DNA of 64,000 nt from Parapristionchus giblindavisi (GCA_943737045.1 CALSFV010000234.1:186001-250000), one strand, 5' to 3'. Shown: positions 42,632 to 54,165, counted from the first letter of the stretch. Translations and numbers: made by a program. Notes: a model not told the origin generated them from the letters alone.

Positions 42632-43990
42632 TAGGACAGTGCATTTGGAAATTTTTGCAATATCTACTTGGAAGCCATAAAACATAGATTTTCTTTACTG
42701 CCACAGCCACGATGGAAAAAAGTGAGGCTGACATAGAGGGCATTGGATACAATGTGTCAATAAATAATAAATGCCATATTTTTGCGCCGTTTGACTTTGT
42801 TTGTCTGTTAGGCCAATTACAGCTCCTACTGAAAATTTAAGTTCTAAAAGAACATATTGTTTTGCCCAGTTCTTGCCGTGCAAGAACTCGCCATTTCTTT
42901 CATTTTGCCCAGTTCTTGACGTGCAAGAACTCGCCATTTTTCATTCTGCCCAGTTCTTGTCATGCAAGAACTGGGCAGAATAAAAACTGGCGAGTCTCCA
43001 GTCAGCCAGAGACTCGCCCCTTCATTTTGCCCAGTTCTTGCATGACAAGAACTGGGCAGAATGGGAGGCGCCCCTACCACCTACCATCCAGGATGGGGCC
43101 TGGAAGGCGAAGAGCGCCCCAGCCCGCTCCTGCAGGGCGACATCTCCAATAAGGAGAAGTCCGGGGCAGAGAAGGGCCTTCATCGCGAATGCCCTTCCCC
43201 AAATCAAAATTCTCTCCGAGGAGAGTGGCGCAACCGATACATCAGAAGCGAAGAATGAGAATGTGAAGAGCCTTTTATAGGGAGCCTCTCGCGTACTCTC
43301 TAGCTGTTTCACACTCTCTCACTCCCATTAGTCAAATTTAGTTCGTAGTTTGTAGTTTTCCGTATAAAAAGGCTCTCCAAATTCTCATTCTTCGCTTCTG
43401 ATGTATCGGTTGCGCCACTCTCCTCGGAGAGAATTTTGATTTGGGGAAGGGCATTCGCGATGAAGACCCTTCTCTGCCCCGGACTTCTCCTTATTGGAGA
43501 TGTCGCCCTGCAGGAGCGGGCTGGGGCGCTCTTCGCCTTCCAGGCGTCATCCTGGATGGTAGGTGGTAGGGGGCGCCTCCCATTCTGCCCAGTTCTTGTC
43601 ATGCAAGAAATGGGCAAAACGAAGGGGCGTGTCTCTGGCTGACTGGAGACACGCCCCTTCGTTTTGCCCAGTTCTTGCATGACAAGAACTGGGCAGAATG
43701 AAAACTGGCGAGTTCTTGTAGGGCAAGAACTGGGCAGAATGAAAAATGGCGAGTTCTTGCACGGCAAGCACTCGGCAAAACTCTATTGTCATTTTCAATT
43801 CGAACTGGCAAAATATTCTGAGATGGGCTTATTCATTCTGAATATACTTTATATAGGTGTTTCCTATCAGAAAGACGGCAGTTCTTTCTATAACATGCAA
43901 GATCTGGTTTTGTGTTTTTTGAAATAACAAAACATGGCCAAAATGCGCTGCTGAGTGGATTTTGCAAAAAATTTCAAATACACTGTCCTA
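42632..43990. mobile_element. 1.36 kb foldback element, TAGGACAGTG termini, CCCAGTTCTTG palindromes
   Basis: Termini TAGGACAGTGCATTTGG and CACTGTCCTA mirror. Paralogous empty sites read GCAGATATATCTCCCC at 24931 and 47951. Inside, two arms of about 470 bp meet at about 43315; each has a GC-rich segment (GGAGATGTCGCCCTGCAGG and its mirror) and several head-to-head CCCAGTTCTTG/CAAGAACTGGG motifs. Many overlapping ORFs come from the palindromes. No transposase. Confidence 0.9.
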
Positions 43991-44359
43991 TATCTCCCCC
44001 TGTAAAAGTGGTAGCGTGGAAATACTGCGAAATATAAATTATGAGAGAGATCGCGAATCGATAGAGGACCGCAGTGTATATTATTCTAATAATCATAATA
44101 ATTTATCTACGCCCGAGGCGCAACAGCAATTGAATGAACAATAGGTGGTAAAATATTATTGACGACTCTCCGGATTCATTGAGAAAGTGATAATTCGACG
44201 ATATTGGGGTGGGCATCCAATCGACGTTTAAATAATCGAATATTGAGGGCGGTTCGGATAATATCTGGTAATTGGGAGTATAATCGGGCTGTTCTGAGTG
44301 GATTCCGTAAATTACCGCCAATATGTTCGTTACCATGATCTGGTTTAGCTGTCGTTTCT

Positions 44360-46660
44360 CAGCTTTTATTATGTGTATATAAAATTTTGAACAGTTAGAT
44401 TGTCATCTCATTGTAAGGGGTTCACAAAGGTTACATTTTTTCGCCTTGTCACACTCTCAAAATATAAGAGTGGGAAAGATGTGAGAGATTGTGAGAGATT
44501 GAGAGAGAATGTACAGTCAGCATAGAGTATGCCAGGAGATCTTTACATCGAGTCAGAAACTATTGGAGATTGGAAGAGGAGATAATGATACAATATCTTC
44601 GTAGTGCTTTCAGTATTTTTTTCACATTTCCATCTTCTACTTGCATGTTTTTTAAAAACTTTTTTAAAACCCAAAGTGGTCTCTACTAGGGTGGCGAGAA
44701 TGACTCTTCACTCACCTGTTTTGCCTCCCTCCAACTGGTGAGCAGTCTCTCTAACTGCTCACTCGTTCCCCCTGGCAGCCGTTCGCTGAGGTCACAAGTG
44801 AGTCGAAAAAACAGTTCTTTTTCGATTCACTTGGGTTTTCTCTGCTCTGAGTGGTCGAAATGTGCAAATGTGAATATTTTTGGAATCTACATGTCAGTGG
44901 CTATTCAACAAGCATAAAATCGACTGTCAAAGTACACTTTTAAATTTCGTTAATTTCTCATGTAATGAATACTATCGTGAGTCTCTCAGAAGACGATGAA
45001 GAAGAGTTTTAATTGTAATTCGAGTTTACTGTACTAACATAATAAAAATATATGATATTATCATAGTCTGATCCCAATTTATGGCATGCATAACATGAAA
45101 AATCAACGAAATTTAAAAGTGTACTTTAACAGTCGATTTTATGCTTGTTGAATAGCTATTGGTGTGTAGATTCCAAAAATATTCAGATGTGCACATTTTG
45201 ACCACTTTGACTAGAGAAAACCCAAGTGAATCGAAAAAAAGAATTGCTTTTTTCTGCTCACCAGTGTTTTTCTGATCTCATTGCAAGTACTTGACGAGAG
45301 AGAGGTCGTAAATGACCTCTCTCGCGAGTACTTGCACAAGACTGCCAGGGGAACTGGTGAGTGAAGAGTCATTCTCGCCACCCTAGTCTCTACATTTAGC
45401 ATATAACTTCTTTAAAGGTATGCCCCTCTGGCAACTCTCTCTCTCTCTCACTTTCTTTGTCTACGAGAGAGGGTGGCTAGAGCGTAGCGCTTCAAATCAG
45501 GAAAACCCTTTAATCTGTATTGTAGAAGGAACAGTGACAGCCAATATCAATTGTTTCTTGCTAGCCCTAACCCCGCTTGGAATATGATTCCCCCTCTCGT
45601 TTCTAGCTCTCATTATTCGTGTACAATTTCATTGTAAAACATTGATATTTCTATTTCTTCATGGACATCTCTTAGAGATGTCCAGGGCAGATTCTACCCC
45701 CGCCTCTCTTCCTTCTCCCCTTCCCTGTTACTACATTCAGAGACTCCGCCCACCTTGGGGAGAAGGAAGACAGTTTCATTCATATCTTGTATTCGCTTTA
45801 CTATCTGCCAGATAAATATTTAGTGTTTATCTTCTCTATTCATTGTTCACACATTTCTCACTTGTCTCGCTTTCGCCTTATTGTCTCCACCAGTCAGACT
45901 ATAAGGAATATGTCGTGGAGTATCTGGCCCGTCAGTAGGAATTGTTCAACTCGTTCTTTCAAATGTTGTTGTACCTTTTTGATGTATGATACATTGAAAT
46001 ATATTGAATTAAATGATGTTTTTTTCCTTTGCTCGCCATAATTTGTCACTTTTTTGGCATATTTTACAATCAATAATTGAAGGTACTATGTTATTTAAGA
46101 TTTGAAAAAAAGTCTTCGCATTTTTTTGTAGAAGAAAAAAACTAATTTTTCCGCTCTAGAGAAAGCCAACTCGAGCTCAAGGCTGTGATGGCGTGCACTC
46201 TACCACTGAACGACGAACAAGTGGTGCATCGAATACGATCGCCGTACGTTTTGTGTATAGATGGACATACAATACCTTAGGCGACGTGTCTTATGCCTTT
46301 ATGGCGTCTCGTAAAAGACAATGTTCTTTTACGAGGATACAACAACGTATATAAGCGGGAGAGTATATAAGCCCACAAGGTTGTCACTGTGTCATGTTTT
46401 GAATAAAGAGGATGGTTACTCCTATTGGTTATTCTACTGCATCGAACCATGGACGGTAGTCCGAACAACAACCAAAAGTAAGTATTCTTCAATTTTGAGG
46501 CTAATCTTCGCTCTTGCTACAGTATCGAATACAGTGTTCTGTTTACTTTGAAAGAATGACCGTTCAAGATGAAAACTCTCTCGAACATATTAGTTTCTCG
46601 CTTGTATGACTTTCAAATCAATAAAGCTTCAAGTAACACCCCGAATTTTCCTCGTGTAAC
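44360..46660 (+). repeat. Macro-repeat block R, copy 5
   Basis: Marker order of block R, interrupted by the 701-bp element at 44686-45386. 46080-46110 shows a deletion of the TGCCTATATCACC segment relative to copies 1 and 4. Confidence 0.8.
44686..45386. mobile_element. 701-bp inverted-repeat element, CTAGGGTGGCGAG termini
   Basis: CTAGGGTGGCGAGAATGAC and its mirror GTCATTCTCGCCACCCTAG. Arms continue with ACTCTTCACTCACC, CGATTCACTTGGGTTTTCTC and ACATGTCAGTGGCTATTCAA-type blocks. Flanks TCTCTA at 44680-44685 and 45387-45392 are single in the empty paralogue at 36095. No transposase ORF. Confidence 0.9.
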
Positions 46661-46799
46661 TCACTAATTGGGGGGGGAGCCTTTCATTTCCCTCCTACTC
46701 CATCCTTATGGCTTGGCTTTTCCACCAAAGGGACTGGTCAAAAATTTATTTTAGTCTGAAACCTTTTCGACCAAAAACTTTTCTTTCATTTGAAAAAGC

Positions 46800-48526
46800 T
46801 TCAAATATAATATAATTTTTATCGAAAACGTATTCATTCAAAATGAACAGACATAATGCGAACAAACGTTCAGTCTCTTCCGTGGGGCGACCTCTCCGAG
46901 ATGGGAGCTGCCTGGTCATCTGAAGAGAGCACAGAAGAGCTTGGAGCACCGGATACGGTATGTATGTGATTGCACGGGAAATGATATGGTCCAAACAGAG
47001 TTGATTAGACAGATAGACTAATAAGGTAGATAATTTAGCAATAGTTATCCGTTGAAGATCTCGATACTCGAGAAATAGAGACTTATTGTTGAAATTTCTG
47101 TAATATTAATTATGCAATTTTATCGAAAACGCATTCATTCAAAATGAACAAAAATAATACAAAAAACTTTCAGTCTCTTCCGTGGGGCGACCTCTCTGAG
47201 ATGGGAGCTGCCTGGTCATCTGAAGAAAAATTGCAGAATTGATGTGTGGACACTCCGAGTGAGAATTCCCTCCCTTTCCTTTCTCCCTCACTCTTTATTT
47301 ATTTCCCCTCCTTCTCGATTGTGGTTGTTATAGTGATTGACAAATATATTTATAAGATTGTTACTTTGCATTACTAGCTCATACGAATAATCATACATTA
47401 ACTGTGAAATGTAATCGTTTATAAATTAAATGATTTTATTGATTGTTTTTTTAGAGCTGCTGAAAAATGTTCCCATTTCAATGAAAAACTTAATTTTTGC
47501 AGGTGATGCATACATTATTTTTAAAATAAGTCGTTGGATTGATTCACTAAGGATTCATTTTATTGCAAAGAATTCTTCCCACTTTCAAGTGTTATCTTCC
47601 TTCAATGGAAAGCTAAAGAGAAAGATGGAATTATGTTGTCTTGTAATCGATTGGGTTAAAGGTAAAAGGTAAAGATACAACCCGTTATTCAAGGCACACG
47701 AAGTCCTGGGGGTGATCACTGCTAGGCGAATGATCTTTGATCGATCGATTCGATTTGATCGATTGTGATCGATTGGGAGTAATAGTATTTCACTACGTCA
47801 GAACGTAGGGAATGAACTCGTGAGATCAACTGCGAGATCAAGCTATTCATTAGATATAGCTAGAGAAGAGAGCTATTCATTATATTACATAGAAGAGGAT
47901 AGTCATGAGTCATTTTCGCTACCCATTGTGCACGAACACATGCATAAAAGCAGATATATCTCCCCTGTAAAAGTGATAGCGTGCAAATACTGCGAAACAT
48001 AAAATATGAGAGAGCGCGCGAATCGATAGAGCACCGCAGTGTATATTATTTATAATCTTGAAAGATATTTTTTGTACTTTGGACGGAACGTATTTTATTT
48101 TATCCATATTGTTTTGCTCTTGTAACAGGGATGTGACACGATGGGCATCAAGAGATGAATTACAAAAATCTGTAAATTACTGCCATTATGTTCGTTTCCA
48201 TGACCTGGCTTAGCTGTCGTCTCTCAGCTTTTATTGTGTGTACATGAAATGTTGAACAGATCGATTACCAGCTCAGGGGTTCATAAAGGTTTGTGGGTCA
48301 TCCTACTGATGAGGCCCACCCGACACGGGCCGGTCCAGTGTCTAGGACCAGTGCCGAAACACTGGATCGAATTTGATTATAGATGCACTAGTCATTGCAT
48401 TCTCACAGTACAACCTACTTCCAAACTATTCGCTCATTACTTTTACTCTATTACATCTTTTTGCCCTGTCACACTCTCAAAATATAAGAGAGGGAAGGAT
48501 GTGAGAGATTGTGAGAGATTGAGAGA

Positions 48527-48570
<44 letters not shown>
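46800..48570 (+). repeat. Satellite-like units and macro-repeat block S, copy 4
   Basis: Two 302-type units (46800-47240), then block S (47330-48500) with the intact GCAGATATATCTCCCC site (47951), the hairpin module (48293) and a GA tract (48530-48568). Confidence 0.75.
48293..48367 (+). ncRNA. Four-hairpin module with hammerhead-like motifs, copy 2
   Basis: Same as 25269-25344 except a C-to-G change in one loop (ACCCGACAC). CTGATGA, GTC+TAGGA and GAAAC retained. Confidence 0.25.
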
Positions 48571-48573
<3 letters not shown>

Positions 48574-48775
48574 CAGTAACGATTGTACAGTAGAGTATGT
48601 CAGGAGACCTTTACATCGAGTCAGAAACTAGTGGAGATTGGAAGAGGAGATAATGATAGAATATCTTCATTGTGCTTTCAGTATTCCTTCACATTTCCAT
48701 CTTGCTCTTTCACGTTTTAAAACTTAAAAAAAAAAAACAAAATGCAAAACTTCACAATATTGTTGGTGTTATTAG

Positions 48776-49606
48776 GTACGACCGCGCCGCTAGACAATGC
48801 CACACGTCCCTATGCGATCAAGTCATGCTCGAGTCGGAACAGGAAGATATGATCTACGTCAGGGCCTACAATGGACTTCCAAAGGATGTTGTACAGAATG
48901 ATACTGCATTCCGTGCAGCCGTTCGGGTAGCGACTACTTGTCTGTTGAGAGCAATGTTGGATGAGGTAAATTGAAGGTCTATTGCGAAATAGATAATCAC
49001 GTATTTTAAGAGTTTGACGTCAGATTTGCAACGTCAGAATGTCACATCCTGTGAAACGAATTATTATGACTACACTGTCAATGGAATGATAACAAATGAC
49101 GTCGGTATGTGACCGAAAAATTTTGTAGATGGGTAAAGAATTCTTATGCCACATAATCTCCAAGTCGTGTGAAAATTATGAAAGCCACCTATCACGCGAA
49201 ACCTACGAATTCGAGCTTCTTATCATTTTATGCATAAGATATGAAATGATTTGGCAATCAAGGGAAGAAATATGCGAAAACAATGTCAAAATATCATAAT
49301 ATAAATGAATTTAGTTCCTTTGGGACGTGTGATCACAGAGGCTGCATTGCCGAGAGCACATGAGTTGTGTACACAGGAAGCATGTTTGATGCAACTTTGC
49401 CGCAAACAAACTGGTATTATTAATGTTAATATTATCGTTACAGGGTAAAAATTCAGACTCTACACCACACTACGTATTGAACACTACCGAACTTGGAAAA
49501 GGGTGTACGGACATAGATAACAACGCATTGGAAATTGGAGTTGTAGCAAGCAATGATTGTTGTGGAGCCACTGTTCAGATCAATGAATTTAGAAATGAGG
49601 CGAAAT
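48776..49606 (+). CDS. Two-exon cysteine-containing protein fragment, unknown function
   Basis: Exon 48776-48965 (acceptor GTTATTAG, donor GTAAAT) and exon 49444-49606 (acceptor CGTTACAG, donor GTAAGT); phase 0 across the intron. Reads YDRAARQCHTSLCDQV, EQEDMIYVRAYNGLPKDV, RAAVRVATTCLLRAMLDE, then GKNSDSTPHYVLNTTELG, KGCTDIDNNALEIGVVAS, NDCCGATVQINEFRNEAK. Seven Cys and an N-glycosylation-type NTT hint at an extracellular domain. An upstream ATG gives a signal-peptide-like MQNFTILLVLLGTTA, but in another frame. The gene starts exactly where block R homology stops (an A-run at 48726), so its 5' end may have been lost. A further exon should follow; not found. No family recognised. Confidence 0.5.
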
Positions 49607-49609
49607 GTA

Positions 49610-50170
49610 AGTTACGTATAAAATGTACTTGCATAAGATAATGACAAACTAGTTTTATATAAATGGAAGATATTTTAATTAGAACTGACAAATGGTCAAC
49701 GGATGAAAGAGTCAGCAAAGGTTTCAAATTATGATCAAATCTGATGAACACACATTTTGACAGATGTTTATTCTTCTGATTCGAGCATGAATGGATTTGA
49801 CATAACTGGAAACTCATTCTACTTATAGTAGCCAGATGAACAATGTCAAACGATATGTCATATGTCATATCAATTGACATGACGCAGTATATCTAGACAT
49901 ACATTCTTTATAATATGTATATGCACATAACAAACAAATCTTCATTGGGGGAATGGTATTATTCGTACTTTTTTGTATTCATTCATACAGAATTATTCGA
50001 TTCTTATCGTTATCGTTTATTGATTTATCAATATTTGAGATTTATTTGATCGTGGATAAATAAAATTGATTTCTGCAAACCAATTCTCGTCAACTAGATA
50101 ATTACTGATATAGAGGAGCGGTAAATAAGCCTTTCTCAGCACAAAGACAAATTACCTTTTACACCAATTC
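49610..50170. other. Intron or intergenic sequence
   Basis: GTATAAAATGTACTTGCATAA at 49615 is repeated at 40910 and (minus) at 52676, probably an LTR remnant. No gene seen. Confidence 0.4.
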
Positions 50171-50173
50171 CGC

Positions 50174-50513
50174 TTAAAGATGGTGGCCCGCGAATGTTCA
50201 TGTAAATCACTACACCCCCTCTTGTGGGAAAGCAAAGTGATATGCGAAAAGTTAGCGCAAGCTCTCACATGTCCCATAGCGCAGTGGCAAACGTTCAGAC
50301 TCGTTACCCGTATGATACAAGTTCGAAGACTATGGCCGAATTTACTCAATTTTCAAAAAGCACGCCCTTCCCTGCACCGGCCTGAGAGTTCATTTATGTT
50401 TCAAGCGATCAATATGCTGAATCATCATAAAATAAATAGTGTACTGTAAGTAGAACAACTTTTACTACCTTTCTGTCTTCTTCGCGAAAAAATTCGTGGG
50501 ACACCACCTTTAA
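50174..50513 (+). mobile_element. 340-bp MITE with a tRNA-like internal region
   Basis: TTAA flanks; termini AGATGGTGGCCC and GGACACCACCT. Inside: an A-box-like TAGCGCAGTGGCAAACG and, about 35 bp on, a B-box-like AAGTTCGAAGAC. Not a functional tRNA (no cloverleaf). Sister copies at 51968 and 2945. Confidence 0.75.
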
Positions 50514-50597
50514 GAATCAAGCCACTCCTATATTATTCTCGGATAACTGCACCGAATGCACGGGGAGTGCTCATTTCTGCAAGGATCATTTAGGCAA

Positions 50598-51583
50598 GGG
50601 ATCATAAATCGGATGAGAGATGATCTATGGAAACGAAAGATGCACCATTGTTATTAGTAAGAGTGTACTGGAATCGCAAACTGATTTGTGTCATTCAACC
50701 CATGATCATAGTTGAAAATGAGTCGAAAAATTCATGACCGCCCGACATTAAATAATAGTTGCCATTATATCAACAGTGAGCCACTTTTATCTTTCTGGAT
50801 ACCGTTACCCGAACTACCGTAATCTAGCTACCGTACCATACATATAAGATTGTAGTGAATTTGCAAACCCCTGTGCGATTTCGGTTGTTCGGGTCACGGT
50901 ATCCAGCAGGGTTGTGCGGAAAATTTTCCGACCGGAAAATTTTCCGATAAAATACCGGAAAACCGGAAAAAAATTAAATGCTGCACAGAGTAAAAAAATT
51001 CATATGAAACTCAACATTTGAAGATTGTTTGGTCATTTTTATAACACTGGTCGTAGTTCTTACCCGTGATTCGCTAATAATTCTCAAGAATCATGTATAT
51101 AGCGTTGTTGTTCCTTAACACGAATATTCAAACCCTAGGATTATAAGCTTCACATTGTTTGCTTATATGTTTTTGGATAATTGTTATCAATAATTTGCTG
51201 CTAACTGATGATTGATCATTACTATGTTCGCTTTGATCGTTTTCGAAAGTAATTGTATGATGAAACACTAGAAAATGCATTTTACAGATTTTTTCCGATT
51301 TTTCCGGTTTTTCCGGATTTTTCCGGTATTTTAGACCGGAAATAAAGTTTTCCGAAATTTTTTCCGAAAAATATTTTCCGCACAACCCTGGTATCCAGAA
51401 AGATAAAAGCTGGCTCACTGTTGATATAATGTCAAGTAGTAATTGATCTCGGGCCTTCATGAATTTTTCGACTTCGGCTATTTTCAACCATGTATGGTCA
51501 TGGGTCTACTGAAAAAAAAACAGTTCGCGATTCAAGACGGTTACGGTAGCCCGATACTCACAACCGATTTATGATCCGTTGCC
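50598..51583. mobile_element. Foldback-family palindrome, second copy
   Basis: GGATCATAAATCGG at left and CCGATTTATGATCC at right; arms share TCGAAAAATTCATGA, ATATCAACAGTGAGCCA and TCTGGATACCG with the 5.4-7.7 kb palindrome. Its centre is split by the 484-bp hAT-like element. Confidence 0.85.
50907..51390. mobile_element. 484-bp hAT-like element nested in the foldback element
   Basis: CAGGGTTGTGCGGAAAA...TTTTCCGCACAACCCTG with perfect 8-bp flanks GTATCCAG (50899-50906 and 51391-51398). Interior contains CCGGAAAA runs; no transposase. Confidence 0.95.
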
Positions 51584-51967
51584 GAAATGATCACCCCGAA
51601 TACACGGGTAACGAACGCGTGTTTCCGATACATGTTGAACAGAAAAAAGATTTGGTCACGCGTGATTTTGAGATGAGAATCTAAGAAAATTTTTAAAAAT
51701 CATAATTTTGGACCAATTCTAATATAGACGTAGCGGACGAAATACCATAGGGAACATTATTATTAGCTAATTTATTTATTTAAAAAATACATTTAAAGCA
51801 TACAAACTTATTCTTGTACATCTATTAGTATTTTTAATTTAATTTTTAAAAAGCAATCACAGGTTGCTGACGACATGCAGTACTAGAGTCATTCTGGTCT
51901 AAACTTGAAAGAAAATCAAATTGCATTTACAAATAAAAAAAATCGTTCTTCCATTCTTCTGGCTGAC
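51584..51967. other. Intergenic, nothing recognised
   Basis: AT-rich; no ORF or repeat assigned. Confidence 0.3.
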
Positions 51968-52313
51968 TTAAAGATGGAGGCCCTCGAATGTCTATGCAAA
52001 TACGTAACATCATTTGTGCAAGAGATTAGTGATATGCAAGAAATTAGCGTGGCTAGGCATCTATCCCTTGGTGTAGTGGTAAATGCGCTGTCTAGTGAGC
52101 GTAACGTCGCGGGTCCGAAACCTATTGCCGAACTTTCTTATTTTCAAAATTTCGCGCCTTTGCCTGTACATCAAGCATGATTCGTTCATGATTCTATCGA
52201 TCAATGAGCTGAATTAGCATAAAATAATCTATGAACGGTATGCAGAACCACTTTGGCTATATTTCTGTCTTCATAGTTTGTTCACGAAAATATTCCCCGG
52301 ACTCCACCTTTAA
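51968..52313 (+). mobile_element. 346-bp MITE with a tRNA-like internal region, second copy
   Basis: TTAA flanks; AGATGGAGGCCC...GGACTCCACCT. Internal GGTGTAGTGGTAAATGCG (A-box-like) and CGCGGGTCCGAAACC (B-box-like). Confidence 0.8.
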
Positions 52314-52483
52314 AGTTCCATGTTCAGCGATCTTATTGCATTTTAAACTATTTACGATATCATACCATGTTGTATTGTCATACCCAATTTATGATTAGAT
52401 CAGACTAATTAGTCTGAATATAAATATAATTTGTATTTTTTAACCTTTTCGTTGTTCGCACCGTTACTTACAATTTATTCATA

Positions 52484-52640
52484 TTGACCGTATAAAATAC
52501 ACTTGTTTATTTGGTACGAGAGTAGCCAACCACTGCCACAATGAATTTCTATGTTTAGAGAGAGAGCACCGGTGAGAGAGAGAGTAGGTAGATCAGAGAG
52601 AGCGAGGAAGGAAAGGAGGAAAGAGTGGGGAGTTAATCGA
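52484..52640 (-). mobile_element. Truncated BEL/Pao LTR
   Basis: ATTGACCGTATAAAATACAC, TACGAGAGTAG, GAGCGAGGAAGGAAAGG match the 3' part of the LTRs at 19378, 32760 and 34956, diverged. Confidence 0.6.
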
Positions 52641-53007
52641 TAGTTCTTCCCCTGTTTAGCAGCAGTAGCAATGCAATTATGCAAGTACATTTTATACGGA
52701 CAATATAGGCTGACGCATACTTCTGTGAAACTGAATAATTGTTTGAACAAAACTTCGCAAGAATATTTCGATTGTGAAATCAATAAAGATATGTATTTAT
52801 AATGAAAAAAAGAATATACATAATTTAGTTGAAAAATAAAGAAATCATATCGTTTCCAGTGATTATGTATTGGTTAGCATTGAGAATCTCGGAGCATCTG
52901 AAAATATAGTAATGAACCGATGGATAAAATTACCTTTGATCTGTGATCTTTGATCTTTATCATTAAATAAAGATACCCTCAAGTTTGTATGAAGGACTTA
53001 CAATTGA

Positions 53008-53196
53008 TTATTTTCCACGTCCGCCGGGGCGAGGTATAGGATTGATTGGAATGGGTCTGAACGGTCGCGGCCTAATAACGGGCGGGACGTCCTTCTAAAA
53101 ACGAGATTGATCTTAGATCTTTTGATGAAAAATATGTACCGAAAAGACGAGTGCAGCGCAGAGGACGAGCAAGAAGAGTATGGCCGAAAATTTCAT
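53008..53196 (-). CDS. Small secreted proline-rich peptide
   Basis: Two exons on the minus strand: 53140-53196 (19 codons, ATG at 53196) and 53008-53094 (28 codons plus TAA), intron 45 bp (GTACAT donor, TTTTTAG acceptor), phase 0. Exon 1 is exactly a signal peptide (MKFSAILFLLVLCAALVFS). The mature 28 residues are Pro/Arg/Ile-rich with PRP repeats (KDVPPVIRPRPF, RPIPINPIPRPG) and end GGRGK. They lack Cys and acidic residues apart from one Asp, so the peptide is cationic. This resembles the layout of proline-rich antimicrobial peptides; function is inferred from composition. The exon/signal-peptide architecture parallels the six-Cys gene at 15690. Confidence 0.75.
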
Positions 53197-53675
53197 TGAA
53201 GTAGACTGACTTCTATCACACTTTCGGGTACCTTTATATACATACTGAATGTTTGTGTGGCTCCCCTCCTCGGAACCTGCATAATAAGTTATGTGCAAAC
53301 CTAAATATTTACCAGGAAACGGAATGTTAGCAGTACTATAGCACAAAGTACTCACCTTCCCCCCCCCCCCCCTGATCAGTGCCGTTTACGGTATTGGTTA
53401 CCAGTAAATAAATACACCCTAGAGTGTGCATGACTTACTACGGCAACGATAAACACGGGACATATTCTTATCTTGGGAAAATAGAGTGATAGACAGTGAG
53501 AAAGAATATAAAAACTCGCCTATTTCTGTATTCCATTCATTTTTAACGAGCCATCGGTTCTAGGTCGTACGGTATTGCGTAATACGCTGAACAATTTGAA
53601 ATTTTACCGACCAATCCATAAAATACGAAAAATACATACACTTAAAATCCCATCTCTGATCCCTATGCGAGCAAC

Positions 53676-53990
53676 TTAAAGGGAGAGTAACCTTTGTCAA
53701 TATACGCGTTTAACTCGTGGGAGATTTTCACCACGACGTTAAAATGGTGGTAATAATCAAACACATTTAGTAAGTGTTGCATACATGAGTATGCAAAAGT
53801 TATTGAATGCGTTCATATGTTCTCTCATTCCTTCTGATTTTGCATATCTTGAGAGATTTCCCTACACTGATTGAATGAAATTTGAATACAGGAGAGATGT
53901 GCTTCGTGGTGAGAGTATGCACCTCATGAGGTGCCCTTTTCCATGGGGAATTAACATACTGCATTTGACAATGGTTACTCTCCCTTTCAA
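53676..53990. mobile_element. 315-bp MITE, AGGGAGAGTAACC termini
   Basis: TTAA at the left; termini AGGGAGAGTAACC and GGTTACTCTCCCT; right flank TTCAA (decayed TTAA). Same terminal type as 2612 and 15552. Confidence 0.75.
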
Positions 53991-54062
53991 CTCGAGTCTG
54001 AACCATATTATTATCCCTTCATCCGTGGCTAAGATGGACTTCCAATGAATGTTTTAGCAAAT

Positions 54063-54165
54063 GATGAGAGAGATAGAGAGATAGAGATAGAGATAGAGAG
54101 AGAGAGAGAGAGAGAGATTGAGAGAGAGAGAGAGTGAAAGAGAGAGAGAGAGAGATAGAGAGCGA
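54063..54165. repeat. GA-rich microsatellite
   Basis: GAGA and GATA runs; source of a spurious Leu/Ser ORF on the minus strand. Confidence 0.85.

Noticed and set aside
43022..43811. Cluster of overlapping ORFs on both strands
   Set aside because: Created by palindromic foldback arms with mirror-image frames; no domain.
48725..48775. Signal-peptide-like start (MQNFTILLVLL) as the first exon of the 48.8 kb gene
   Set aside because: Out of frame with the downstream exon and it follows an A-run at a repeat junction; cannot be joined without a frameshift.
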